Below are positions 11,842-22,977 of a stretch of DNA of 64,000 bases, piece by piece. A model generated the notes under the pieces. It worked only from the letters and a program-made list of their open reading frames with translations. It was not told where the DNA came from and did no database searches. The stretch lies in NCBI RefSeq assembly GCF_030848805.1, contig NC_092364.1, forward strand, positions 14,675,447 through 14,739,446. The letters are read 5' to 3'. This stretch comes from Temnothorax longispinosus (taxonomy: Eukaryota > Arthropoda > Insecta > Hymenoptera > Formicidae). The stretch's first letter is position 1. Each line of letters begins with the position of its first letter. The position numbers were made by a program, and so were the translations under genes.

Positions 11842-12693
11842 TTAAGGGGGGAGCCTCGTGTAAAAATTTTTTTTTTTGCATTTTTTTTTATGGTTTGAAA
11901 AATTCATGTACCATCTGAAGAATATATTTCCAAAGTTTCAAAGCCTAAATCAAATCCTAAAGGTCCCTAAGACCCTGCAGATACTTATGATAAGAATCGA
12001 GTAAAGAGGCAAGATCGACGATCACAAAAAGCGACAAAAAAGGCTAGGACTGCTCGAAAAAAGGAAAATGCAGCACAATTAGATGTTTTTCTAGAAGAGG
12101 AAGGATTATTTTACGGCCCTGGCATCGCAGATTAAGCTTAGGTAAATATAAGTCACTATCTTTAAACGCGTTTTTCTCAAAACGCTTTTTTTTTCGCGCT
12201 GGGGAATATAACTCAAAAAGTTAATGGCCGATCAACTTGAAACTTTGTAGAGATATTTGTATATGTATCGTATACTTCATGAACCTAAAAATATATTAAA
12301 ATTTTTATAATAAATATAGTTTTTAACGATTTGTTTAAAACAGAAAATTGAATAAATTTTTTTAAATGTCCCCAATTTTTCATTTTTTGTTTTTTTTTTT
12401 TACTAAATTTCGGTTCATGAAGTACTAAATATCTTATTTTAATGGAAAAAATTTAATTCGTTGATTTCAGATAATTGCAAGGACCTGAGCGTTCCCCGGC
12501 GCAAACTCGAGGAGCCAACTTTAAGCAGCTGTAGCGTTGCCATTTTGTTTTCTTTTTCCAACAAAAAAATTTTTTCTTGTACATTAAAACTTAAATATTA
12601 CAATGTATTTTATTTGAATTCAATAATTACTCCCACTTTTTTGTAATAAAATCTTTAAAAAAGTGCTGTTTATACACGAGGCTCCCCCCTTAA
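11842..12693. mobile_element. TTAA-flanked non-autonomous element 1
   Basis: TTAA lies at 11842-11845 and 12690-12693, with terminal inverted repeats ggggggagcctcgtgta and tacacgaggctccccc. The interior has a small Lys/Arg-rich frame ending EEEGLFYGPGIAD and stop, perhaps the tail of a transposase. TTAA targets are typical of piggyBac and some Sola elements; the family is not fixed. It is inserted in a chitinase exon. Confidence 0.8.
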
Positions 12694-13561
12694 AAGGGTA
12701 GCCTAGTCAAGCGCCCGAAAAAAGTGATGTTTTAAAACTGTTGTATTCAGAATCTACAATTGCAATCAATTTAAAACTTTTTTTGCACATTAATATAACT
12801 CTTAGACAATACAGAAAAATTTTATTCATGAAAAAAAATTATTTAAACAAAAGATATAGCAGATCTTGTTGAGCGTCTTAATTCAAAGCACGAAATCGGT
12901 GTGCAGTCTCTGGATCGCAAAGATGATCCAATCTGAAAATTTCAAATGATTTTGTGATCTATATACCCACATTTGCTATATATAAATAGACACAAAATTT
13001 AAAAAATTAAAAATTTTATTTTTTACAGCAATTTAAAAAAGAAAACCGATTTCTCACATAAAAGAGTCGGTAAAAATGGCCAATAAAATTTTTTAAAACA
13101 ATTTTTTAAAAATAATTTTCTATTCATATAGAAGATAATTATGTATTTTCAAAGTATGTTAAGTTTTAAGTCAATCCGTTTATTAGTTTTTGAGTAATCG
13201 TGCACACCAATTTAAAAAACATCGAGAAAAACGCGTTTAAAGTTTTCGGTACAAAAATATGTATAAGAAAAAAAGTTGAATAAATAATTTTTTTTGGGAA
13301 CTTACGGCTTTAGGTCAGTCAATCGGCAATTTCTGGACCATATAACCCATAAAACCCATAAAACCGTTACGGCTTACTGCGCGTCAAAGGGTACCTGAGC
13401 GGCAACTGCGTGCTCACATACTTGCTCGGAAAAAGGCTCGATCTACCGATCGGTAGATTTACCGTTCGAATTTCGAAAAACCAAATATAGCCCCGTATTC
13501 TACAGATATTAGGGAGTATTTTAAGCAAAAAAAAACTTTTCTGACTAGGCTATCCCCTTAA
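12690..13561. mobile_element. TTAA-flanked non-autonomous element 2
   Basis: It shares the TTAA at 12690-12693 with element 1 and ends at the TTAA at 13558-13561. Terminal inverted repeats are aagggtagcctagtca and tgactaggctatcccc. It has no recognisable protein. It is either a second insertion into the TTAA created by the first, or the reverse order. Confidence 0.8.
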
Positions 13562-14212
13562 GGTGTTGCTCGGTCTAGGTGGATGGAACGACTCAAAGGA
13601 CGACAAGTATAACAGATTGGTTGGTAGCCCGCGGTCGAATAGAAGAAATTTTGTCGGATATGTCATAAGAATTATCGAGCAGTACGGATTCGACGGTCTG
13701 GATCTTGATTGGGAGTTTCCGGTATACTGGCGGCTAAACCGAAATATCTTCTCTCTTCTTTTCAGTATAATTATAACCATTCTTTCAACACATGAATTAT
13801 TAAAGATACTTCGGAACATTCAAAGGAGACATTTTAGTTTTGATTTAGAGAAAAAGCTTAACAAAAAGAAATTATTTTTCAAATATACACAGTTCTTCTT
13901 TAGTAAAATTTGTTGTTTATCAGTAGATCCCAAATGCTAGGCTAGGGACACTAATTATGGAAATTAATTAAAAAACAAATATCTCGGACAGGGCGATTGT
14001 AGCCGCGGTCCTCAGCAGGACAGCAAAAACTTCATAGGACTTCTCGAAGATATCAGCGAGGCGTTCACATCTCAAGGACTCCTGTTATCCATCGCGGTCT
14101 CGGCGAGCAAGATCGCCGTCGACCGGGACTACACCTGCATCCCGCTATTAACGCGGCAAGTGGATTGGATCGCCGTTTCGTATGATATGTACTATGTTTT
14201 CATGACTTTCAG

Positions 14213-14739
14213 ATAATAATGGAACAGACACTTTGTTATGCTTTGTCGAGAGGGATGAATGGAATGCGGAGCCGCCTTTGGAACCTCTAACAAAAATGAA
14301 GCTGCCAGTATTATATGTAATTATTAATCACACTGTGGCAGCATTCTGTACCACGCTATCAGAGTGTGCATTCCAAGTGAGATTTGTTCAGTATACGCAT
14401 TTCAAAGATTACAATTTTTCGGATATCGGCTATAATTTTCTCGTCGGAGGTGACGGCTTCGCATATGTTGGCAGGAGCTGGAACTACGTCGGTGCCCATG
14501 CCCGCGGTTATAATAGCAAAAGTATCGACATTTCTTTCATCGGTGGATTCAATTTGACTGTACCGCCGAAACCGCAATTACGTGCCGCGCGAAAGATCAT
14601 AGAGCTCGGCGTCAAAGCCGGAAAGATCGCGCCCGACTATAAACTGTTAGGTCACCGACAAGTTTCGAAAACTCTGAGTCCTGGAGATGCCTTATATAAC
14701 GAAATTAAAAAGTGGTCTCATTGGTCACCCAAGCCCTGA
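14213..14739 (+). CDS. PGRP domain terminal exon, locus A
   Basis: The acceptor is gactttcag|ataataatgg in phase 1 (first residues DNNGTDT) and the stop is TGA at 14737. The exon encodes one full PGRP domain: VERDEWNAEPP, the disulfide pair FCTTLSEC, DIGYNFLVGGDG, YVGRSWNYVGAHARGYN, SIDISFIGGF and GHRQVSKTLSPGDALY. Of the amidase zinc ligands the first His is Asn (VIINHT) and the Cys is Ser (TLSPG), while the GHRQ His remains. It is therefore predicted to bind rather than cleave peptidoglycan, like the PGRP-LC ectodomain. It can splice in phase from the TM exon (7772). The frame is intact. Confidence 0.8.
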
Positions 14740-15106
14740 CCCAATAACTTAAAAGTTTAACTTATGAATGAAATACAATGTCTGAAAATATTCACATCCT
14801 GTTTTCCTTTAAATCTGTAATTGCCGCACTGCAAATCCAAGTGTATTAGTTTTATACGCATAAACGTCTAAAAATAAACATTTGACTGCAGTTCTTTTTA
14901 CACATTTTTGGGCGTTTTAAGTTACGTCATTTAACACCTTTAACCGTATTAAATTAAAAGTTAATACGTTCAATTGTGTCAAATGTTTAACGTGATTTAA
15001 AACGGCAAGAAATGTGTCAGAAGAGTTTTAGCTAAATAACACATTTGCATTTGCAGTGCATCTATATATCTATGTCAGTGAGATATAATTCCAACAAGTT
15101 CAGATT

Positions 15107-17154
15107 AACTCATTCAGTTTTTTTTGTTTCGGAGGAAGAGAGAAAGTGCCTCGCGCATTCTCCAGGGACTGGTCTCTGGGATATGTGGGGCTTGCACCCA
15201 CCAAAAACTCTCTCCCCTAAACACAAGACGACGGACTACAATTGCGACACGCGGGACACACGAGGTACTACTACACGTGCCACAACAGCCCCACGCTCGA
15301 GGCGACAGACAACGTAAACCATATTAGAGACACACGGGAGGTCTAAATGGGGAATGCTTATCTCCAAGCAGAAGCAGGTTTTTTAGTCGAATAGTATGAC
15401 GAACGCCTCTATACACGACTGCCTCGGAAAGCCCCATGATGGAGGCTGCGATTGCAGCCACATCATCGGGGAATTCTTCATTGGCTACGGAAACCGTTTC
15501 ACCAGGAGAGTCCACATCCCCAGGAATTCGTACATGGTCATGTAGACGTGCACGAACATAACGAACAGAAACCTCCTACCCGGGTAGAGAGGTTCCACGC
15601 GAAACAAGACTCGGGCTCGGCCAACGAAAAGTCAGACGAGCCCGTTAACATTTGGGGAAAAACAGCGACCCATCACCAATAAAAAGGATCCGACAACCAT
15701 CGGATCCACAGACTCTAGTCAAGGCAAAAGGCTCTTGACGAGAGCATAACCGCGCCCCTCCCCTAGGCCCACCCCGAAAGAGAGAGCCCAGGGGGAGGGC
15801 GCGGGAACAAAACCACAGAGACCCACCAGGGGACGACCCACAGGGGTCCGCCGCTACAAAAGGCTTCCAGCACCCACTGTTTCCAGTAGGGCAGGAGCCC
15901 GAAACAGTAGCGAGCGGCAAGCCACGGCCGGCCAACCCCAGGAGGATTCCACAGCCAGAGGCAACCGTCCCTCTGATATCTAGGTAAAGGCAACCGCAAT
16001 GCCGACACAAGAGGGAAACGGAGTCCCCGACGACCCCCAGAGGAGTGGCAGGCGCCGACCGCCCCCAGGCAACCAACCCCCCAGGGATCCGGGAACGTCG
16101 CCAAGCGTATCCAAGAGTCGGCGCAAAGCGGTGGCGGGACGCACTTCCGCTTTTCCCCCGTAGCATGGCAAACCAACTCCGACTCCAGGCACGCACACAG
16201 CGACGCACCGGACCCCAAGGGAGGCAAGCCCGCGGCCGACCGGCGCCCAACCACCCCCGAAGGGCGCCCCAGGAAATCCCCGACAGTCCCGCTAACTCAC
16301 CGTAAAGGTGACGCACGCCACAATTTAATAATCCTAATTTAAATACTAATTTGCAAGTACAAAATAAAGAACAAAGTCACAAAGGACATTGTCACACATC
16401 GTCCTCATCCGCAGCTCCATCGGGGACATCCAGCTGTCTCCTGCGCTCGTCCTCCTCCTTCTTTGACATAATTCGCTCCGCGAAAGTCGCGAACGCCTTC
16501 CAGGCTTCCCTTCTATCACAAATCCCCTCCACGACCGCAACCAAGGTCAAGTCCTGACCCAGAACCGCGGTGAGTTCGCCTCTTTCGACACCCCAGAAAG
16601 CAGGGCATACGGAAAGCGTATGTTCAGCCGAGTCCTCTGCGGCGCCGCAATACTTACACACCGGACTATCATTCTTTCTAATTCTGTTAAGGAAGGTGGA
16701 AAAACATCTGTGACCCGTCAAAATCTGGGTCATCCTGTAGGTGAGAAAGCCCGTGCGCCTATTCAGCCACGCATCAAAATGGGGAGCGATAGCGTCTCTC
16801 GTTCGTTTTCCGGGCAAACGTTGGTCCCGGATGTGTTCAGCCCACTGCCTATGGAGCTCTAACCGCTCAACTGCACGCTCCTCTTTCGGAGAATCCTTTG
16901 TAAAAGTGCCCAGCTCTTTTAATTCGCAAAGGCGTAGATAGACTCGGCGGAGAAAAGCCGCGTGTAAATGCAGGGGTGGTATCCTTGCAAGCAGCGTCGC
17001 CGCCTCGTATGATACCGTGCGGTATGACATGATTGTTCTAGAGGCGACAACGCGTAATACTCGATGTAGGAGCCTTTGTTGCCTGTTAGACGCCTGCAGC
17101 TCCTCGCTCCAGATCGGGGCTGCGTATAGAATCACAGAGAGAACTCATTCAGTT
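15107..17154 (-). mobile_element. 5'-truncated R1-like non-LTR retrotransposon
   Basis: A 13-bp direct repeat (aactcattcagtt) at 15107-15119 and 17142-17154 flanks 15120-17141. On the minus strand the element ends in a short poly-A (poly-T at 15118-15125), as expected for target-primed reverse transcription. The body is GC-rich against an AT-rich flank. Only the end of the reverse-transcriptase ORF remains, followed by a ~1.27 kb 3' UTR. Confidence 0.88.
16392..17141 (-). CDS. Reverse transcriptase C-terminal fragment (LINE)
   Basis: The open frame begins inside the truncated 5' end and stops at 16392, about 247 residues. It starts with ILYAAPIW, a conserved block after the RT palm in R1/I-group elements, continues with an Arg-rich helical region, and has the C-terminal zinc-finger-like CKYCGAAEDSAEHTLSVC typical of R1-like LINEs. 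The polymerase core (YADD region), endonuclease and ORF1 are missing, so it is dead on arrival. The last residues are acidic (DGAADEDDV). Confidence 0.8.
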   Translation of the reverse strand, partial: LSVILYAAPIWSEELQASNRQQRLLHRVLRVVASRTIMSYRTVSYEAATLLARIPPLHLHAAFLRRVYLRLCELKELGTFTKDSPKEERAVERLELHRQWAEHIRDQRLPGKRTRDAIAPHFDAWLNRRTGFLTYRMTQILTGHRCFSTFLNRIRKNDSPVCKYCGAAEDSAEHTLSVCPAFWGVERGELTAVLGQDLTLVAVVEGICDRREAWKAFATFAERIMSKKEEDERRRQLDVPDGAADEDDV

Positions 17155-17330
17155 AACTGAATATATCGCAGGTCTATTATTTTCGTTCCAAATATAAAAT
17201 CTTCTTACACTCGAATACACTGAAATATATGACAAAAGAATTAGTCTCTGCTTTCGTAGCATCAATAAATTTAATTAGATCAAGCTAATTAGTGTATAAA
17301 GGAAAGGAATGTCATATATAATAGTATATT

Positions 17331-17992
17331 ACACTACAAGGGCCGAAAGTTGAATTTTCGGCCCTGCGCGTCATGATGCCCCGAGGCGAAGCCGAGGGCA
17401 TCATGACGAGCAGGACCGAGATTTCAACTTTTGGCCCGCGTAGTGTATACGATTTTTCTTCATAGCCGGTCGAAAGTACGTTATTAATTTTACTTTTTTT
17501 AACTTTAAATGTTAATAAGCATGTTTTTGATGCCTGCCCCCGACATTTGCGGCACGAGCGAAGCGAGTGCTGCTGGTCGGGGGGGCAGGCATCAAATACA
17601 TTCCAAGAGTCAAGTCTTGTCATATTTTGTAAAAATAAATTCACGTGCGTGCCAACGGGGTGACCGTTGGTATGTGTGTGCACGTGTGTCGCGCGGATTC
17701 GCACGCCAGGACGATCGATAAGCCGTCCGTCGTCGGGATCGCGTCTTCCGGCCGGGGAACGAGACGCGGATCGTCGGGAAGCATCGAAATTTCGTATAAC
17801 TTCTTCCTCGTCTACGGATTCATCAGATGACATATTGACAGAACAATATTGATGACTATTTTTAAGGTTAAAGGGCGTTAAGGTTTAAAGTTATAGAGAG
17901 CGCGCGTGTACTTCTCACAGGGAGTAAATGTTAAACTTTCGTCCCTGCTATTAGGGACGAAAGTACGTACTTTCGACCGAGGTATGAAGAAA
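17331..17992. repeat. Cluster of nested foldback (hairpin) elements
   Basis: Absent from copy A. There are four hairpins: 17329-17450 (ends acactac and gtagtgt, inner stem cgtcatgatgccc); 17455-17992, with 27-bp inverted ends (ttcttcat..cggtcgaaagtacgt); 17524-17602 (gatgcctgcccccgac stem); and about 17937-17966 (actttcgtccctg stem). A minus-strand frame from 17833 (MSSDESVDEEEVIRNF, acidic then Arg/Ser-rich) lies inside; I do not recognise it and would not call it a gene. The loops contain agcgaagcgag and ggcgaagccg. Confidence 0.6.
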
Positions 17993-20900
17993 ATATATAT
18001 TGTAGAAGATATAAAAGGCATTGTACTGGTCGAACTTAATAATAAAATTGATTTGCTGTTAAGTAAATATTAAAATTGAAAATCACTATAGAAATATATA
18101 ACATGCATACAGGATATATATGTATATAAGAAATGTTAAGTGATCCATTTTAAATCAACCACACACATTCACTAATGTGTCGAAACACTAGATTACACAG
18201 TTCAGTGGTTTGTGTAAAGAAATAAATGTGCCAATGTGATAATTACTTTCTTAATATATTATTACTGTATATACTTTATTTTATAATATGCCGAATTTAT
18301 CAGTCATGTTTTAATACATAATCTTGGTGAACATGTTGTTTATATAAAAAAATGTAACATTTAATTTGTACATTTAACGAGCCTATTACTTGTTAAATAA
18401 AGAAACATATACGTCCGTTAAATAAAAAAAAACATATTCAATTCCTGTATATCTTTTTTTTACTCGTCAAACATCATTTTGTACATCTCACATTGGCGCG
18501 TATTTACATGCAATAGAGAATTTTAAAAATTAAAAATGTAAGAGGAATTTCTCTTGCATTTTTAATTTAAATAAGAAAGAGAAATAAGAAAACTAATAAT
18601 ATTGTGATAAAAAAATAGGAGGTCCAAAAAAGAGATGCTGTAGAAGAAATGGTGGAAGAAATGTTACAAAAAAAGTCCACATAGAAATTAAAGCAAGTTC
18701 TGAACAAGAAGAGGAACAAATATGATTACAAAGAAACTGAAAGGTAAGGAATAGAAAAAAACAGTTATGGTTAAAAAGAAGATAAAGGAGAAAAATATTG
18801 ACAGTGACCTAACTTGGAAGGTAAGACAGATACAAAGGGAAATATATAATAATTGAAAGAAAGTTTGCATGGAAAAAAGAGGGGATTTAAAAGAACTAAA
18901 TTTTTGAAGCAGGCAGAGCTGGCCCATAAATAAGCGAAAAGGAGGCTGTTAATGCGGCTGTTCCTACGAGCTATATGTTGGCGAAGCCTCTATATTATTA
19001 TTAGGTAGATATAATAATTTCCATTTATTCAATAATACTATTATTTAATAAAATACTATATAAAATATTACATAAATTACTATATAAAATATTATATAAA
19101 ATGTTATATAAAATACTATATAAAATACTATATCGAAGTAAAACATGTATTGACATGTCGGAATGTTAAATTTTATTAAATTTATATAATCTTATTGTGT
19201 ATCCAAAAAGAATATGGTATATTATGGTTCACTCTAGTAGATTTTTTCAAAATATGGAAAATTGTTTTAAAACATTGTTTTTCTAAATTTAATTTTAAGA
19301 TATATATTTATACATATAACTAAATATATAAGTCTGTGTCTATATATAGAAAGATCTCTACGAAACTCTTAGCTCCAAATTTTCTTTTTATAATACATGG
19401 TCTCTTAATTCCAGGCAAATAATCGTAACATAATTAGTGCAAAACACTAATCTTTCATCTTTAATTGCAAAAAATTATATAATAGGAGTAATATAGATGT
19501 TTCGTGTATGCTATTGGTGTTAGAAATCTCCGGCTATAGAAATGAAGATACAAATCTATTCGATTCCATTAAAAGACTAAAGGCCTCCGCACAATAAAAA
19601 ATACAAGGAACAGATATTAGCGATTGGGACTGAAGAATCAAGAATAAAGTTGAATGCACGATGAAAAATACTGGCAACAGAAACAGGGAATAACACAGGC
19701 AATAGATTTTTAACCTATCGGAAGCCGTATATATTAATGCTACACCAGCTTCATTCCTAATTTCTTATTTCTAATCGCTAATATTTCTTCCTTGTTTTTT
19801 ATATTTTTCATTGTGCGGGGGCCTTAAAAATCGTCTAAAGTAAAGTTATCGCACATACATGCATACCACAGCTATGTCATTGATAATTGTGATTGAAGGA
19901 AAGAGGCAAAGAGTGGGGTTACAGATTTATGTTCAACAAGATAACGCTACAGCAGTCGGTTCTGTGTCGGTTTGAACGGAGATAATCTCGTCATTTTGTG
20001 TGCTTTGATTGCATCGGTAATTGTCAGTGACTGTTTGACAAGCGGCTTGCGACCACAAAATCTGTTCTTTTCAATAAAAACGAGCGCCGCGCACTTCCGA
20101 AATATACATATGTACAACATATTTTCGGATAGCACTGTATTTACATTCGCTTTAATATGCAGCTTGATTCGCTGATAGATTTGGTGACATATGGTGACCG
20201 CGGTGCCATCCACTTATCAGCACAGAAATCCCAGGCGTTATCATTCAAATTAAATAGGGGAATACCTATTGTGCGAAAAGCAATATCGTGTATGTTATAC
20301 CAGTTCTTAGTCTCCGCTTTTTTGTTCTTTTCCTCGTTTTGCTTTTCGCGAGCGAGAACGAGCGCCTTCCACAATTCCACATCCAAGGCGTGTCTTTCAG
20401 CAGCCGTGTGGCGTTATCGCTAAAGCCAGTATCTGTTTGACAGTGTCGTAGGATCAATGAAAATAGCCGATAGTAACTTGAACCGAATCCGTTCTTGTTC
20501 GGTTTGTACTTTGTTCCCGCGGGACAGTGCATCCTCCAACTGCACGTGGTGTCAATGCGACGTGTTGAAAACCGTTAGGGCTAGATCAAATAAAGTTTTC
20601 CTGCCCGCGGAGCGCTTTCCACAATAACAGCACCATGTCGTCATAGATCAATGGTGATTTTAGTGTTGACAAAGTGACCGCCGCCAGATGGTAATTTGTG
20701 CAAGGTAATCCTAAATATAAGTCAGTTAATGTTTTAATTTAGCGGATTGTTGCCAAAAGGTTGCATCAATTTAAAATATTAGGGTGCGTTCATGAATTAC
20801 GCCCAGGCACAGGGCATATACGTGACGTAAATTATAGCTTAGTAAATTATATATAGAGTTACCCAGGTTGAATTTCTGAACGCAACCCTCCGAGCTTGTC

Positions 20901-21330
20901 TTTTATTTTACCTTCAAAGTTTTCGCAAATTGTAAAAAAAATCAAGTAAGAATTATGTTTACAAACTAATCTTCCTTTTGTTATTTGAAAAGAGAAGATT
21001 AAAAGACAAAAAATTAAACCAGACATTTATATTCTAATTGAAAGTGAGAGAATCTTGTAGCGACCTGACGAATTTATCTACAGACCCTACAGCTGTTTCT
21101 CGAGCGTATTTTGCTGCATGCGGCGTATCGCATTTTAAGACGTATCTGATGTAAAGAAGGTGAATTTTTAGCATAGTGCATGGATACAGCCGATTGGTGA
21201 ATAGTCCATCCGCTAGGAAGAAATTCATCAATCATGCCATTCAGTTTATCGAAAAATACGGCTTCGACGGATTGGACTTGGATTGGGAGTATCCTGTTTG
21301 CTGGCAGGTGAGCGCAATTTTTTTTATTTA

Positions 21331-22036
21331 CAGTCTGTCAAGTAAGAACGTGGTCGCTATAACTCGCAGTTGGTAAAAGCTTACTTTTGATTTTTGCGTG
21401 AGTCGATAAAGGATACTTTTCTCCTTGATGCTTTGCGAAGAAAAGCTCAGTTGTCGTTAAAGTTTTGCCAGAACAGAGCATAGGCGTCGCATGAGTGCCG
21501 CGTACGCGTCGCGCTTCGAAGCTGTATTACGTGTTTACACACAATCTGAATGCAGACAAAATGTTGGAAATCTATAAAAAGGCCTTGTGCCAACTCGTGA
21601 TTTATGGGGAAAAAAAATGAAGACTAGATCCTGCAGGAGGATAATCCGAAACACCGGAGCAGACTCTGTACTGAGTGAAAGGAGCAATTTGGCATCAATC
21701 AATTGGATTGGCCATCACAGTCGCCCGATGCAAATCCGATCGAAAATGTTTGGGCATATATTAAGCATAAGCTTCGTGAAAGACAAATATTCGATCAGTT
21801 TAAAGCAATTATCTTGAGAGATTCGTTGGAGATATGGAGATCCTTGCCGCACGGATAGTGCAAAATATGCCTCGAAAATGTCAGTCAATTATCGACGCCG
21901 ATGGTGACTGGACACATTATTAATATAATTGCATCTTATTAGCTCTAATCAAATAGAATGTATCTATGTATTTCAAAATTTTGCTAACTCAATTTTTCTA
22001 TAAATTAAGCCGACCACGTTCTTACTTGACAGACTC
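21331..22036 (+). mobile_element. Tc1/mariner-like relic in chitinase intron, locus B
   Basis: This is the paralogous copy of 8300-9007, with TA flanks at 21329-21330 and 22037-22038. Inverted ends CAGTCTGTCAAGTAAGAACG and its near complement are better preserved here than in locus A. The transposase remnant contains NPIENVWAYIKHKLRE in a broken frame. Confidence 0.8.
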
Positions 22037-22230
22037 TAATAATATTAATGCAAGCGTTAGAGTTTTTATTTATCATCGTCTTTTTTTTTTCGTGTTTTTT
22101 TTTCTTTATTTTATCTCTCTGGAAATATTTTGAATATAATATTTTAAAATTTAAATATAAAATTTAGATAGTATTTTATATCTTTATTTGAAGTTCTGTT
22201 TTTCGTACTTTTTGTATATAATCTTGCAAA

Positions 22231-22977
22231 TCTATACTATCTATACTATTATTATAAAGAGACAGAGTTTGTAGCCTTTTTTTGTCCGCTATGATCTCGG
22301 AAACCATTTGACCGAATTTTTACCAAAAGTATATAAAATAGGGGTAGAACTTCCCGTGGAGTGTTATAGATAGAGCGTATAGTTTTTCGTTACCGGTTTT
22401 ATGGAAACCGGTTTCTTTAATTTTTCGGGAAATATTGACCGAATCTCAAAGAATTGTATATGAAACAGGGGTAGAATTTTCAGGTGAGTGCTGCAAAGTG
22501 TATAATTCTTCATTACCGATCTTTTTGGAAGCCGGTATAAAAAATTTTTCGAATTTTTGGGGAAATTCCCGGGGAGTGCCATAAAGTGTATAATTTTTCG
22601 TTACCGATCTTTTTGGAAACCGGTACTTAACAAAAGTTTTTCGAATTTTTCGGGAAATAATTGATCGAATTTTAAAGAATTGTATATAAAACAAGGGTAG
22701 AATTTTCCGGGGAGTGCTATAAACTCCATAGTTTTTCGTTACCGATTATTTTGGGAACCGGTATCCGAAATTTTTTCAATTTTTCGGGAAATAATTGATG
22801 CTCGGGAAATGTTAATGCCGGCGGTATTGACACAAAATTGAAGTACGGCATATTATATGCAAAAATGCTTTATTTCCAAAATATAAGTTTGTAATATTAA
22901 AAATTAAAAAATAGCAAAAGCTACGCGTATGAGAACCATGCATATGAGGTCGCGAGCGAAGCCGCGGGGCATGCTAG
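22231..22977 (+). mobile_element. Non-autonomous Helitron (747 bp)
   Basis: The left end is TC (tctatactatctatacta, 22231), the right end is CTAG (22974-22977) preceded by a GC-rich hairpin (gcgagcgaagccgcg region), and the insertion lies exactly between host A (22230) and T (22978) without target duplication. The paralogous intron in locus A has the empty site gcaaa|ttattta at 9199/9200. Inside are four diverged ~90-140 bp repeats, each with a ggaaaccggt-type core (22403, 22527, 22615, 22753). No Rep/helicase coding was seen. Confidence 0.9.

Larger units (their letters stand above)
11641..14175 (+). pseudogene. Second GH18 domain, interrupted and truncated, locus A
   Basis: Three coding blocks are visible. 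11641-11845 reads GVCYYTNWAWRR..PKDIDKQLCTHIVYAF. 13562-13730 reads VLLGLGGWNDSKDDKYNRL..FDGLDLDWEFP. 13992-14175 reads GDCSRGPQQDSKNF..GLLLSIAVSAS..VDWIAV. Two TTAA-flanked elements split block 1 from block 2, yet the frame continues across the shared TTAA (NGVK/VLLGLGG). The usual donor after block 2 (cag|gtgagc in GH18-1) is lost (tggcggctaaac). Block 3 stops abruptly where it meets sequence identical to the PGRP intron (tatgatatgtacta). The catalytic Glu is present, but the C-terminal third is missing. I call it a pseudodomain. Confidence 0.75.
14740..21182. repeat. Duplicated intergenic unit, copy B
   Basis: This is a direct copy of 137-5506 in the same order, separated from it by locus A. 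Relative to copy A it carries an R1-like LINE (15120-17141) and a foldback cluster (about 17331-17992), and lacks the nested SINEs and two other copy-A inserts. It ends at a deletion junction that fuses the start of the cytoplasmic exon (gcatggata) to the middle of the first GH18 exon. No gene was seen besides the LINE. Confidence 0.8.

Noticed and set aside
15645..16316. Long minus-strand open frame (223 codons) in GC-rich DNA
   Set aside because: It lies after the RT stop, in the 3' UTR of the LINE. Overlapping frames in other phases are equally long, and the Trp/Gly/Arg-rich reading matches nothing.
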